From assembly GCF_024435075.2 (NCBI RefSeq), contig NZ_JAMZEG020000001.1, positions 1,220,078 through 1,284,077 of the forward strand: a DNA stretch of 64,000 bases. Direction: 5' to 3'. Positions 1 through 8,600 of the stretch are shown piece by piece. The position numbers and the translations under genes are program-made. This DNA is from Marinomonas maritima. GTDB taxonomy: Bacteria > Pseudomonadota > Gammaproteobacteria > Pseudomonadales > Marinomonadaceae. Position 1 is the first letter of the stretch; each line of letters opens with the position of its first letter. The notes beneath the pieces are model-generated. The model was not told the origin of the DNA. It worked only from the letters and a program-made list of their open reading frames with translations, and searched no databases.

Positions 1-8
1 AGATGATA

Positions 9-38
9 AAATCCCTGCCTTAGGTGGGGATTTTTTTT
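9..38 (+). terminator. Rho-independent terminator
   Basis: A short GC stem (atccctgcc / ggtggggat) is followed directly by a run of eight T. It probably ends a gene that lies left of the window. Confidence 0.6.
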
Positions 39-56
39 GCCCTTATGGAATGAGAA

Positions 57-260
57 ATGACGTGTCCTTTTTGCTTAGCTGATAATGGTTGTGCACTTGA
101 TGACAATAAGGTTTGCTGGTGTTTTCAGCTTGTTGTTCCGGACGATATGCTTGCCCTTATTCCTTCACGGCAGAAAGATCTTGTTTGTGTTTGTCGGCAA
201 TGTATCGATTTTTATCGAGCAGACAAACGTGGTTTTTTAGAAGCCTTTGAATTTGATTAG
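57..260 (+). CDS. Cysteine-rich CWC family small protein
   Basis: A 67-residue protein with the pattern CPFC...C...CWC near the N-terminus and a second CVCRQC cluster near residue 45. This matches the small Cys-rich CWC family, whose cysteines suggest metal binding; the function is unknown. The gene starts about 20 bases after the terminator of the preceding unit, and no strong ribosome site is visible. It stands alone, before the lhgO gene. The assignment rests on the cysteine spacing only. Confidence 0.7.
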   Translation: MTCPFCLADNGCALDDNKVCWCFQLVVPDDMLALIPSRQKDLVCVCRQCIDFYRADKRGFLEAFEFD

Positions 261-351
261 TATTGGTTTATTACAATCTACTTATTATTTGCAGTGACTA
301 GATTGTTGTTTTTTCCTAGGTCATTAAAAACTATAAAAAAGGAGTTACAGA

Positions 352-1575
352 GTGAGCATTGAGTCCAAAAAAGCAGGCTATGATATTACCGTGATTGGTG
401 CAGGCATCGTGGGTTTGTCGACTGCTTGGCAGCTGCTGCAACGTTACCCCACGTACCGTATTTTGCTCATTGAGAAAGAAATGGAAGTAGGAACGCACCA
501 AACAGGTCATAACTCTGGTGTCATTCATGCGGGTGTGTATTATGCACCGGGCAGTTTGAAGGCGGACTTTTGCCAAAGAGGAGCGAAAGCAACCAAAGCG
601 TTTTGTCTTCAGCACGATATAGAATTTGATGAGTGTGGCAAATTGTTAGTAGCGACCAATGCGCTTGAACATGAACGCATGGAAGCTTTATATCTGCGTT
701 GCCAAGAAAATAACTTAGAAGTTCATAAACTGGATCAAGCGCAACTAAAAGCGCGCGAGCCGAATATTAAAGGCGTATCAGCCTTGTTCGTCCCTTCTAC
801 AGGGATAGTGAACTATCGAAAAATTTGCCAGAAACTTGCTGAGCTGTTTACTAAAGCAGGAGGAGAGCTGCGTTTAAGCAGTCAGGTAGTGAACTTAGAA
901 GAGACCCATGAACGTGTTGCTATCACGCTGAACAACGATGTTGTCCATACCTCCTATCTGGTGAGTTGTGGTGGGTTGATGGCAGATCGACTGACTAAAA
1001 TGCTCAATATACCAACAAATTTTCAGATTATTCCATTCCGTGGTGAGTATTATCAATTACCTGCGAAACACAATCAGATTGTCAGTCATTTAATCTATCC
1101 AATACCCGATCCTGATTTACCATTCTTAGGGGTTCATCTTACCCGTATGATTGACGGTTCTGTCACGGTCGGACCAAACGCCGTACAAGGTTGGAAGCGC
1201 GAAGGTTATGGCAGAATTAACGTCAATATGCGAGACATCTTCGACATGGTGCGTTTCCCCGGTTTTTGGAAGCTGTTGATGAATCATTGGCGAACCGGTT
1301 TGGTAGAAACCAAAAACTCTTGGTACAAACCAGGCTATTTAGCGCAAGTGCAAAAGTACTGCGATCACATAGCGTTGGAAGATTTACAGTCTTATCCGGC
1401 TGGTATTCGCGCTCAAGCCGTGATGAATGATGGTAGTTTGGTACACGACTTTCTATTTGCTCATAGTCCAAGAACGTTGCATGTGTGCAATGCGCCTTCA
1501 CCAGCGGCCACCAGTGCATTTCCAATAGGCGCTTATATCATCGACAAACTGGATGAGCAAATAACGTTTGTTTAG
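352..1575 (+). CDS. lhgO: L-2-hydroxyglutarate oxidase
   Basis: A 407-residue FAD protein. The N-terminus has a Rossmann dinucleotide-binding motif (VIGAGIVGLSTAWQL, about residues 14-28) and the family signature GHNSGVIHAGVYY near residue 53; the length is the usual one for LhgO/YgaF. LhgO oxidises L-2-hydroxyglutarate to 2-oxoglutarate and passes electrons to the respiratory chain at the membrane. The start is GTG with a clear AAAAAGGAG ribosome site nine bases upstream. The gene appears monocistronic; the next gene is about 95 bases downstream. Other DAO-family oxidases are possible, but the signature favours LhgO. Confidence 0.9.
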   Translation: MSIESKKAGYDITVIGAGIVGLSTAWQLLQRYPTYRILLIEKEMEVGTHQTGHNSGVIHAGVYYAPGSLKADFCQRGAKATKAFCLQHDIEFDECGKLLVATNALEHERMEALYLRCQENNLEVHKLDQAQLKAREPNIKGVSALFVPSTGIVNYRKICQKLAELFTKAGGELRLSSQVVNLEETHERVAITLNNDVVHTSYLVSCGGLMADRLTKMLNIPTNFQIIPFRGEYYQLPAKHNQIVSHLIYPIPDPDLPFLGVHLTRMIDGSVTVGPNAVQGWKREGYGRINVNMRDIFDMVRFPGFWKLLMNHWRTGLVETKNSWYKPGYLAQVQKYCDHIALEDLQSYPAGIRAQAVMNDGSLVHDFLFAHSPRTLHVCNAPSPAATSAFPIGAYIIDKLDEQITFV

Positions 1576-1670
1576 TTTGAAAGCATTGTGGAACAAAGAT
1601 GCCTTGGTATGTGCTCTTTAGTTGTTTCGATATAGAGTAGTGCTGAGACCAAGACAGATAAGGACAAAAT

Positions 1671-2141
1671 ATGATTAATTTTAAGCAAAACCTAAGATTT
1701 ACTTATATTACGCGAGGTATTGCCGCAGCACTGCTCATTACCCAAGTGACAGCGTGTGGTACCTTACTTTATCCTGAGCGTCGCGGCCAAACGAATGGTC
1801 AGATTGATATTGGTGTAGCGGCACTCGACGCAATTGGTCTGTTGTTTTTCTTTGTTCCTGGTGTGGTGGCCTTTGGCGTGGACTTTATTACTGGCGCTAT
1901 TTATTTACCAGGCGGTGGTATGGCAAGTCTGACAGAAGATGAGCTAAATTCGATTAAGAATGGTCCAGATTCCATGGACGTTGAAAAATTTATAACAGTG
2001 ATGGCACAACGTAGTGATATTCTACTGCCCAAAGATACCTATTCCGATCAGCTGACGGTGAGGGCTATGTCGTCTACCCAGTCTTTAAAAGTAGCGATGG
2101 GGTTGTCTAACGAACAATTTTCTTTTGCGCAAACGTATTAA
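1671..2141 (+). CDS. Putative lipoprotein of unknown function
   Basis: A 156-residue protein with a basic N-terminus, a hydrophobic stretch and a lipobox (VTAC, Cys29), so it should be an outer- or inner-membrane lipoprotein. The mature part begins GTLLYPERRGQ and contains a strongly hydrophobic segment (about residues 52-80) rich in Phe, Val and Gly, followed by a soluble tail. I recognise this as a recurring gammaproteobacterial lipoprotein family but know no function for it. It has its own ribosome site (AAGGACAAA) and is followed by two inverted repeats. Confidence 0.65.
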   Translation: MINFKQNLRFTYITRGIAAALLITQVTACGTLLYPERRGQTNGQIDIGVAALDAIGLLFFFVPGVVAFGVDFITGAIYLPGGGMASLTEDELNSIKNGPDSMDVEKFITVMAQRSDILLPKDTYSDQLTVRAMSSTQSLKVAMGLSNEQFSFAQTY

Positions 2142-2147
2142 GTTAGG

Positions 2148-2175
2148 GTTGGGTCTTTAGATTTAAAGACCCAAC
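2148..2175. repeat. 12-bp perfect inverted repeat
   Basis: gttgggtcttta and its exact complement are separated by four bases, just after the lipoprotein stop codon. No T-run follows, so it may be a 3'-end stabilising hairpin rather than a complete terminator. Confidence 0.6.
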
Positions 2176-2202
2176 GTAGTCAGTTAAACACACAAATAGA
2201 CT

Positions 2203-2231
2203 ATACATAGCATCGATGCTATGTATTTTTT
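2203..2231 (+). terminator. 24-bp perfect palindrome with T-run
   Basis: A perfect 24-bp palindrome (2203-2226, centred on catc|gatg) is followed by about six T. It probably ends transcription of the lipoprotein gene. It has no loop bases, so it could also be a protein-binding palindrome. Confidence 0.55.
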
Positions 2232-2431
2232 AGAATCGTGTTGTGTGATGTTGTGACCAAAGTTTAGGCTATCACCTATGTCTTCCATGTGAATGTACTT
2301 CCTCTTATTCTGTTCGCCATGATATTGATAGTGGCTCTTTTTCACCCTAATTCGACTCAAAACACATGGTTAAAATGCCGGAAGGTATCAGTATATAAGT
2401 TAATCTGAGTGGGGGATTGGACTTCCCAGAT

Positions 2432-4150
2432 TTAATGGATATGGTGTTGTAGCTGGTAAGATTGAATCCATGTTGTCAATTTATCAGCAGGTATAGGTTT
2501 AGCAATATAATACCCTTGGCCACGTAAACAGCCTATATCAATGAGAGCTTGCTCGTGTTCTCGTGATTCAACCCCTTCCGCTATTAGGTTGTAGTTGAAC
2601 GCCTTACTTAGTTCGACGATGCATACAACGATGGATCGATCTTCTTGGTTGGATAAAAGGTTTTGTACAAAACTCTGATCAATTTTTAGTGTATTTAGTG
2701 GTAGTTGCTTCAAATAACTAAGTGAAGCATAACCGGTTCCAAAGTCGTCCAATGCGATTTGAACGCCTAATTTACAGCAGGCCTTCACAACATCTACAGC
2801 GTTTCGTATATCAGACAGTGAAACGGTCTCTAACACTTCAAGTTCCAATAATTTTGGGTTGATATTGGGTGAATTCTGCAAGAGTTGCTCCAGACGTTTA
2901 ACAAAACCTTTGCTGAGTAGGTGAGCAGGGGCAATGTTGACACTGATAACTAAGTCATTTATTTGCCATATTGCGTGCTGACGCAGCGCTTCTTGAAGTA
3001 CCCATTCTCCAATTAATATCCCTGTAGTTGGATGCTCTAACACTTCACTAAATTCACATGGGTGAAGGAATCCCATTGTTGGGTGATTCCAGCGGATAAG
3101 AGCTTCGACACCGAGTAAAGTATGATGCACCATATCTACCTGAGGTTGGAAGTGAAGTTCAAACTCATGGCGAGCAATACCGCGTTCAGCGGCTTGGAGC
3201 ATGGCTCTTTGTTGATATTGACGACGTTCTTCTTCAGGGTCAAAAAAAAGAATATTGTTGTTCCCCATATTCTTTGCTTGATACATGGTTTGATCAGCTC
3301 GTCGTAAAATGGTGTCTGCGTCTAAACTATCGTTCGAAACCAACGCGACTCCAATGCTTGCCGACACTTGAACTTGACATTCAAACTCTGCCAATTCAAT
3401 CGGGGTGTTCACCAAACTGATCAGTCGATTGAGAAAACCGTCGCATTCTTCTTGACTGCTGACGTCTTGTAATAATAAGACAAACTCATCACCACCGATT
3501 CTAGCGAGCGTGTCGTTTTTACGAATAATTTGTTTAAGTCTGTTTGCAATGGTCACCAGTACATAATCACCTGAATCATGACCATAATTATCATTAATAG
3601 GTTTAAAGTTATCTAAATCAAGAAATGCAACAGCGGCTGAATCTCTGTTGACTACAATATGTTGCAAGTTTTGCAGCAGTAAAGTGCGGCTGGCTAATCC
3701 TGTTAAGTTGTCGTAATGCGCCATATCATGGAGTTTTTTTTCTAACTCTGCTTTATGAATGGAACTAATGATGGCATGAATGAGTTGTGGGCTTTGTAAC
3801 TGGCTTTTAAGTAAATAGTCGCTAGCACCAAGTCGCATCGCTTCGGCAGCGACTTCTTCGTCACCTAACCCTGTCACCATTATAACTGCGCAGGAACTTT
3901 CCATAACTGTGCGTATAGTGTTGAGAAGCGTGAGTCCAGAGCTAAGCCCCAATCGATAGTCTATAATGACGCAATCGTAATCGTCGTTGTCTAGAAACGT
4001 CATCGAGTCTTCCACAGAAGATGCTTCCGAAATATCAATATCTATATCAGATTTAGACAACATCCTGCGCAGACGTTCGCGATCAACATCGTCGTCGTCA
4101 ACGATGAGTAATTTTAAGGCATGTGCTACTTCGGCCTCTAATACTTCCAT
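2432..4150 (-). CDS. REC-GGDEF-EAL response regulator (c-di-GMP turnover)
   Basis: A 572-residue three-domain protein: an N-terminal receiver (LLIVDDDD near 15-22, phospho-Asp about 64, conserved Lys about 115), a GGDEF domain with an intact GGDEF motif (about 219-223), and an EAL domain with VEALIRW (about 348-354). GGDEF makes and EAL degrades cyclic di-GMP; which activity dominates cannot be told from sequence. I chose the ATG at 4150, which has a GGAG site and lies 13 bases after the upstream response-regulator stop. An in-frame ATG at 4186 would overlap that gene and has no ribosome site. It is the last gene of a kinase-regulator-effector operon, so the upstream kinase probably phosphorylates it. 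Confidence 0.88.
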   Translation of the reverse strand: MEVLEAEVAHALKLLIVDDDDVDRERLRRMLSKSDIDIDISEASSVEDSMTFLDNDDYDCVIIDYRLGLSSGLTLLNTIRTVMESSCAVIMVTGLGDEEVAAEAMRLGASDYLLKSQLQSPQLIHAIISSIHKAELEKKLHDMAHYDNLTGLASRTLLLQNLQHIVVNRDSAAVAFLDLDNFKPINDNYGHDSGDYVLVTIANRLKQIIRKNDTLARIGGDEFVLLLQDVSSQEECDGFLNRLISLVNTPIELAEFECQVQVSASIGVALVSNDSLDADTILRRADQTMYQAKNMGNNNILFFDPEEERRQYQQRAMLQAAERGIARHEFELHFQPQVDMVHHTLLGVEALIRWNHPTMGFLHPCEFSEVLEHPTTGILIGEWVLQEALRQHAIWQINDLVISVNIAPAHLLSKGFVKRLEQLLQNSPNINPKLLELEVLETVSLSDIRNAVDVVKACCKLGVQIALDDFGTGYASLSYLKQLPLNTLKIDQSFVQNLLSNQEDRSIVVCIVELSKAFNYNLIAEGVESREHEQALIDIGCLRGQGYYIAKPIPADKLTTWIQSYQLQHHIH

Positions 4151-4163
4151 GACGTCTCCAGGC

Positions 4164-4589
4164 TTAACTATTTGGCTCAACCGCATTTCTATAGGCGTCC
4201 ATTAGGACAGCTAGTTTTGCAAACTGTGGTCCTACTGCCGATTTGACCATATAGCCAGCAACATTATTGTCATAAGCTCGTGAACGATCGCTGTCATCAT
4301 TTGACGTTGTAAGAATGAAAATAATCGTATCTTGCAAGCTTGAATCGTCACGTACATACTCTAAAAATTCAAAGCCATTCATAACTGGCATGTTTAAATC
4401 TAATAAAACCAAGTAGGGAGAGGTTAAAGTTCTATTTGGGTGTTTGTTTTCGAGTATTTCAATGGCTATCTTGCCGTGTTCTGCGTAAACAAGGTTTATA
4501 TCGGGCGCTACTTTTCTTAGACTGCGAGTAATGGATTCCGCTGCGACATCGTCATCTTCAACGATGAGTACGCTTAACTCTTTAATCAT
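4164..4589 (-). CDS. Single-domain CheY-like response regulator
   Basis: A 141-residue stand-alone receiver domain of the Rcp1 type. The acidic pocket is EDDD (residues 11-14), the phospho-acceptor is Asp64 in LLDLNMP, and TTS and a Lys in YMVKSA complete the switch residues. It has no output domain, so it acts by protein interaction or as a phosphorelay intermediate. It overlaps the upstream kinase gene by 8 bases, which suggests translational coupling, and lies immediately before the REC-GGDEF-EAL gene. The likely chain is kinase to this regulator and/or to the downstream receiver. Confidence 0.88.
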   Translation of the reverse strand: MIKELSVLIVEDDDVAAESITRSLRKVAPDINLVYAEHGKIAIEILENKHPNRTLTSPYLVLLDLNMPVMNGFEFLEYVRDDSSLQDTIIFILTTSNDDSDRSRAYDNNVAGYMVKSAVGPQFAKLAVLMDAYRNAVEPNS

Positions 4590-6099
4590 GAGTATCCTTC
4601 CTTAAAAATCGAGGCCACCATACATGAAATGTCACCCCTCTTTGATGCGTATTGGATTCAACACTGATGCGTCCGCCATGCGTTTCGACTAAACGACGGC
4701 TGACAGATAAACCAATTCCCGTACCGCTGCGCTCATTGGACGTCACCGTTTGGAATAAACGAAAAATTCGTGCAAAAGCGGCTTCGGGAATACCGGGGCC
4801 ATCATCACAAATAGTAAAGTGGCAGAGGTTGTTTTCAGCCACACAGCCAATCGCTATTGAGCCAGTATCTTTATCATGATGCTTAATGGCATTGCTGATG
4901 AGATTGCGCATGACCGTTTCTAGGGGGGTCCATACCGATGTGAAGTGCTCTAACTGGATGTCTCGCGTTACAGTGACACCATGTGGTATTTCTAATAATT
5001 CGAATATATTTTCGAGTAGCGCATTTACATTAATGTCTTGCGTATTGGACTCTATTTTTCCTGCTCGCGCATAGGTCAATAAATTGTCGATAAGATTTTC
5101 CATTCGTTGAATACGAACATCAATGCGATTAATGTTGTGTATAACATGTGGTAGTGTCTCAGAATCGATATCCTCCTTAACCCATTCTAATAAATCAGCA
5201 ATACCTCGCAATGGTGAGCGTAAATCATGAGAGGCAACATAGGTGAATTCTTCTAAATTCGTGTTGGTTTCGCGTAATTCTTGTTCCATTCGTTTACGTT
5301 GAGTAATGTCTAATAAAGAAACAAGCACTAATTCATTATTTTCTTCATCTTCAAAAGGGCTTAACCCTATTTCCACAGGAAACTCGCGGCCATCCTTATG
5401 CAGGGCGGTCAGGTCTCGGCCTACGCCCATCATTCTAGGTGTTGGGTTTTGGTGAAAAGAATTGCGTAAATGATCATGGTGCTTGCGATACCGCTGAGGC
5501 AAAAGCATATCCATTGATTGATTTATCAACTCTTCTGAGGTGTAGCCGAAAGACTCACAAAGCACATCATTCGTTAAGCGAATAAGACCACCAGAATCGA
5601 TCACTAATACGCCGTGAGGGGCATTTTGTATTGAACGCTGGAACATGTTGCTAGCACGTTGCCTTGTTGTTAGGTCGATTAAAGTTGCTAACACAAAGGT
5701 ATTTTCATCTTGCTGTATTGGGTTTAAGCCAATTTCTATAGGAATATGGCCACCATTTTTCTTGCGAGCGAAGAGCGCTTGACCCACTCCCATTTGGCGT
5801 TTACGAGGCTGATTAAAATATTGCATCATGAGTTTTTTGTGATTGGCTTGAAACTCTAAGGGCAGCAAAAAATCAATATCCGATCCGAGAAGCTCTTTTG
5901 GTGAGTAGCCCAATATGTCAGAAAGTGTGTCATTGACGAACAGAATTTGTGCATCAGTATTGACGACCATGGCACCCATAGGCAGACAGGACACCAATTG
6001 TTGTAAAAAGGTGTCTTCTGCCAACACCTTGTCATTTATCGATGTAGTATTAACGGCTTCTTTATGATCCATCATGTATTCCATTTGTAAATAAATCAC
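4582..6099 (-). CDS. PAS-PAS sensor histidine kinase
   Basis: A 505-residue soluble kinase with no membrane segment. Two similar PAS domains (about 31-148 and 152-268) are clearly repeats of each other: both contain MGVG and a P(I/V)EIGL block. A HisKA domain follows, with the H-box ASHDLRSPLRG (phospho-His 291), then a HATPase domain with DDGPGIP and SGTGIGLS boxes. PAS repeats of this kind often hold haem, flavin or a small ligand, but none can be named here. The first start is GTG at 6099; ATG codons at 6084, 6072 and 6069 are equally possible because no ribosome site is strong. It heads the operon with the CheY-like and GGDEF-EAL genes. Confidence 0.88.
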   Translation of the reverse strand: MIYLQMEYMMDHKEAVNTTSINDKVLAEDTFLQQLVSCLPMGAMVVNTDAQILFVNDTLSDILGYSPKELLGSDIDFLLPLEFQANHKKLMMQYFNQPRKRQMGVGQALFARKKNGGHIPIEIGLNPIQQDENTFVLATLIDLTTRQRASNMFQRSIQNAPHGVLVIDSGGLIRLTNDVLCESFGYTSEELINQSMDMLLPQRYRKHHDHLRNSFHQNPTPRMMGVGRDLTALHKDGREFPVEIGLSPFEDEENNELVLVSLLDITQRKRMEQELRETNTNLEEFTYVASHDLRSPLRGIADLLEWVKEDIDSETLPHVIHNINRIDVRIQRMENLIDNLLTYARAGKIESNTQDINVNALLENIFELLEIPHGVTVTRDIQLEHFTSVWTPLETVMRNLISNAIKHHDKDTGSIAIGCVAENNLCHFTICDDGPGIPEAAFARIFRLFQTVTSNERSGTGIGLSVSRRLVETHGGRISVESNTHQRGVTFHVWWPRFLRKDTHD

Positions 6100-6225
6100 T
6101 GTGTCTATATATGGATAGACTAGGAACGAAGAAACATCAATTAACCGATCGATTAATTATGTTTAAAAAAGTATTTATTACAATACGATGGCATGAATAA
6201 TGACGGGTAAAAAGTGTGTGGGAAG

Positions 6226-6258
6226 GGCCTTCTGTCGTCTTAACCTAACAAGAAGGCC
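6226..6258 (-). terminator. Possible terminator after apbE
   Basis: An inverted repeat ggccttct / agaaggcc with a 17-base loop lies just past the apbE stop codon. The T-tract on the minus strand is poor, so the call is tentative. Confidence 0.35.
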
Positions 6259-6284
6259 TCTTGGGTATTTGTCTAAAACTGTGT

Positions 6285-7349
6285 TTAATCGAAGGTCAGT
6301 CTTTGTGTTTTAAGCAAAGCACTGCTGCTGGTGTTAATTAACGTGCCTTTCTTACTTTCGATAAGGAAGACTTCGAGGTTTTCCTCTTTGGCAATTTTAG
6401 CGCCTTCCACAGGACCAAGACACAACATCGCTGTTGCCCATGCATCGCTGACTCTAGGGTCGGTTCCAAACACAGACGCTGATACAAGGTTATGAGTAAT
6501 GGGCTTTCCTGTACTTGGGTTTATGATGTGTGAATACTCTACACCGTTGTCATCAAAATAGCGGTTATATGTACCGGATGTGTCCAGTGTCACGCCATTT
6601 TGGTCGACAACCGTCATGACTTGATAGACTTTTGGAGTACCGTCAGCCGAAGGGATTGGACTTTGAATGGCCACTCGCCATTTGTCGCCATCAGGTTTGT
6701 GTCCTTTAATCTTCATGTCGCCACCAAATTGCACCATGTAGTTATCGTAGCCTTTGGCTTCCAGTACATCGCTTAACTTGCTAATGGTGTAGCCTTCACC
6801 CATAGAGGAAAAATCAAGCTGTAAAAAAGGGCGAGTTTTGCGTACACGCAGATTCTCTTCGTCTATTTCTATTTTATCGATTCCCAACTCTGATTTGAGT
6901 GCGGTTAGTTCTTCTGGTGTTGGTACATGAAGTTTGTCTGTTTTAAAACCCCATAAATCGAACAAAGGCCCAATGGTAGGATCGTAACAACCTTCCGATT
7001 TTGCATGTATTTCTTGGGCTATTTTAACCAAATCAACAAAGTCTTGAGAAGTTGGTTGCCAAGCCACAGAAAGGCTACGGTTAAATTCGGAGATGAAGGA
7101 ATCAGACCGGTAAGTGGAAAGTTCTTTATCAATCTGAGCAAGCGTTGCATTAAACTCCGACTGAACTTCGGTCGCGGACGTTGCATCTTCCGTCCAAAAT
7201 AGAATCTGGTAGGTTGTGCCTTGAGCGTAACCTTCAACGCTTTCAAGTTTGGGTGGCTCACTACATCCGACTAAAAAAACCATCATTAGTAGAGCGCCAA
7301 TGCTCGCCACCTTGGTTGCTTTAACACCAGATTTGATCGAAGTAGACAT
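6285..7349 (-). CDS. apbE: FAD:protein FMN transferase ApbE (lipoprotein)
   Basis: A 354-residue protein. The N-terminus has a basic region, a hydrophobic segment and a lipobox (LVGC, Cys29), so it is a periplasm-facing lipoprotein. Family motifs include AQGTTYQI, DFSSMGEGYT and DTSGTYNRYF, followed by SHIINPSTGKPI. ApbE attaches FMN through a phosphoester bond to Thr/Ser of target proteins such as NqrB/NqrC and RnfG. It is often beside nqr or rnf genes, but here it stands alone between the sensor-kinase operon and an AraC gene. Confidence 0.93.
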   Translation of the reverse strand: MSTSIKSGVKATKVASIGALLMMVFLVGCSEPPKLESVEGYAQGTTYQILFWTEDATSATEVQSEFNATLAQIDKELSTYRSDSFISEFNRSLSVAWQPTSQDFVDLVKIAQEIHAKSEGCYDPTIGPLFDLWGFKTDKLHVPTPEELTALKSELGIDKIEIDEENLRVRKTRPFLQLDFSSMGEGYTISKLSDVLEAKGYDNYMVQFGGDMKIKGHKPDGDKWRVAIQSPIPSADGTPKVYQVMTVVDQNGVTLDTSGTYNRYFDDNGVEYSHIINPSTGKPITHNLVSASVFGTDPRVSDAWATAMLCLGPVEGAKIAKEENLEVFLIESKKGTLINTSSSALLKTQRLTFD

Positions 7350-7503
7350 GTGATTTAAGCCTTATGGACAGTGAATTTAGCAAGTCTACCAGCAGGCTAT
7401 GATCAACTCTATCGAACCGTTTATTATCCACATTAATGTGCATTTTATTTACTTTTTTACTTCGCAAGTTCAAGCGTCACTGTCACTCGATATTTTTTTT
7501 ACA

Positions 7504-8490
7504 TTAAAGTGCTGGCAAAAGACCGCTTCTTACTGCACCGGGTGATATCCCCGTTGTTCGTTTAAATGCTCTACTGAAGGAAGCGGCTGAACTATAGCCA
7601 AGTCGATCGGCGATGTCGTCAAGTGACAGATTATCTCGGCTGATCCATTGGCTTGCCAGTCGCATGCGCAGGTTACCCAGATATTGCTGTGGTGTGGAAT
7701 GGGTTAACTCGGTAAATCGTTCAGCAAAGACAGATCGTGATACTCCCATTTCGGAGGCCATATCTGCCACAGACCATTGTCGCCCTGGATCATGATGCAG
7801 GGCAGATAAAACCTGAGCCAGTTTTGGGTCGCGCATTGCTTCAACCCAACCGCACACGTTGCACCCGATTTCTACCCAGCGACGTAAAATGGCCGCTGCC
7901 ACCACATCGGCAAGTCGCGTCAAGATCACGCTATATCCTGGTCGCTTGGCCTTCAACTCTTTGGTCATTACATCAAGGATGGCAGGAATTTGCGGGTCAT
8001 AATCGGGTACCGTTTCAATATGCATTACTTCTGGCTTTAAATGTGCCAATGGATGAAGCCAGCCCAAATCGAATTCCATGGCGCAACTGAAAATAAAATT
8101 GTTTTTTGATTGGCATATTTTAGTGTCACAAGCGCTGATTTCCGACGTGGCATCACATAATTGCACCTTTTCAAAGGCATCAATGCTGACCAGTGGCACA
8201 CCGTCTTCGCTATAAATATCATGAGTACCTGCGCAAGGCATCAATACTGCATCACCGCATGCAAGCTGGTGCACCGTTCCACTTCGGGTTCGCAGCAATA
8301 CTGAACCTTGTCCGATGAAGTGAAAGTACGCCAACCTTTTATCCGATTCTTCTCCAAATTTCAGACCGAATGGTGCGGAAATTTCGACTCGTCTGTACTC
8401 AAGGCCTTTAAGGCGCACGCCAGACAAAAGCTCGTTCATCATGTCGTGTCGAGTTTCATTAGTTGAGTTGTTTGACAGGGAAGGTTGCAT
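7504..8490 (-). CDS. AraC-family regulator with N-terminal cupin domain
   Basis: A cupin-type sensor domain (AraC_binding_2 / cupin_6 type, with FIGQGSVLLR and GDAVLMP) is followed by a C-terminal AraC DNA-binding domain with two helix-turn-helix units (WSVADMASEMGVSRSVFAERF and LDDIADRLGYSSAASFSRAFKR). I placed the start at the ATG at 8490, which has GGAG just upstream. The frame is open to 8553, but that would run through the inverted repeat at 8497-8544. ATG 8442 is a further alternative. It is divergent from a NepI-like exporter, which it probably regulates. Confidence 0.88.
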   Translation of the reverse strand: MQPSLSNNSTNETRHDMMNELLSGVRLKGLEYRRVEISAPFGLKFGEESDKRLAYFHFIGQGSVLLRTRSGTVHQLACGDAVLMPCAGTHDIYSEDGVPLVSIDAFEKVQLCDATSEISACDTKICQSKNNFIFSCAMEFDLGWLHPLAHLKPEVMHIETVPDYDPQIPAILDVMTKELKAKRPGYSVILTRLADVVAAAILRRWVEIGCNVCGWVEAMRDPKLAQVLSALHHDPGRQWSVADMASEMGVSRSVFAERFTELTHSTPQQYLGNLRMRLASQWISRDNLSLDDIADRLGYSSAASFSRAFKRTTGISPGAVRSGLLPAL

Positions 8491-8496
8491 GGCGCT

Positions 8497-8544
8497 CCGG
8501 ACGATATGGTATGAATTTAAGATATATTGGTATATATCGTCCGG
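8497..8544. promoter_or_regulatory. Inverted-repeat operator between AraC and MFS genes
   Basis: ccggacgatat (8497-8507) and its exact complement atatcgtccgg (8534-8544) are separated by 26 bases in the divergent intergenic region. The 11-bp arms are perfect. A natural reading is the AraC-family operator controlling the exporter and the regulator itself. Confidence 0.6.
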
Positions 8545-8600
8545 CCTGTCCATATTATTCTGTATGCAGTGTACAAACCTTCATTTTAAGAGGAATTTTG

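Noticed and set aside
331..615. 94-codon minus-strand frame over the lhgO start
   Set aside because: Antisense to the conserved FAD domain of lhgO, no family similarity.
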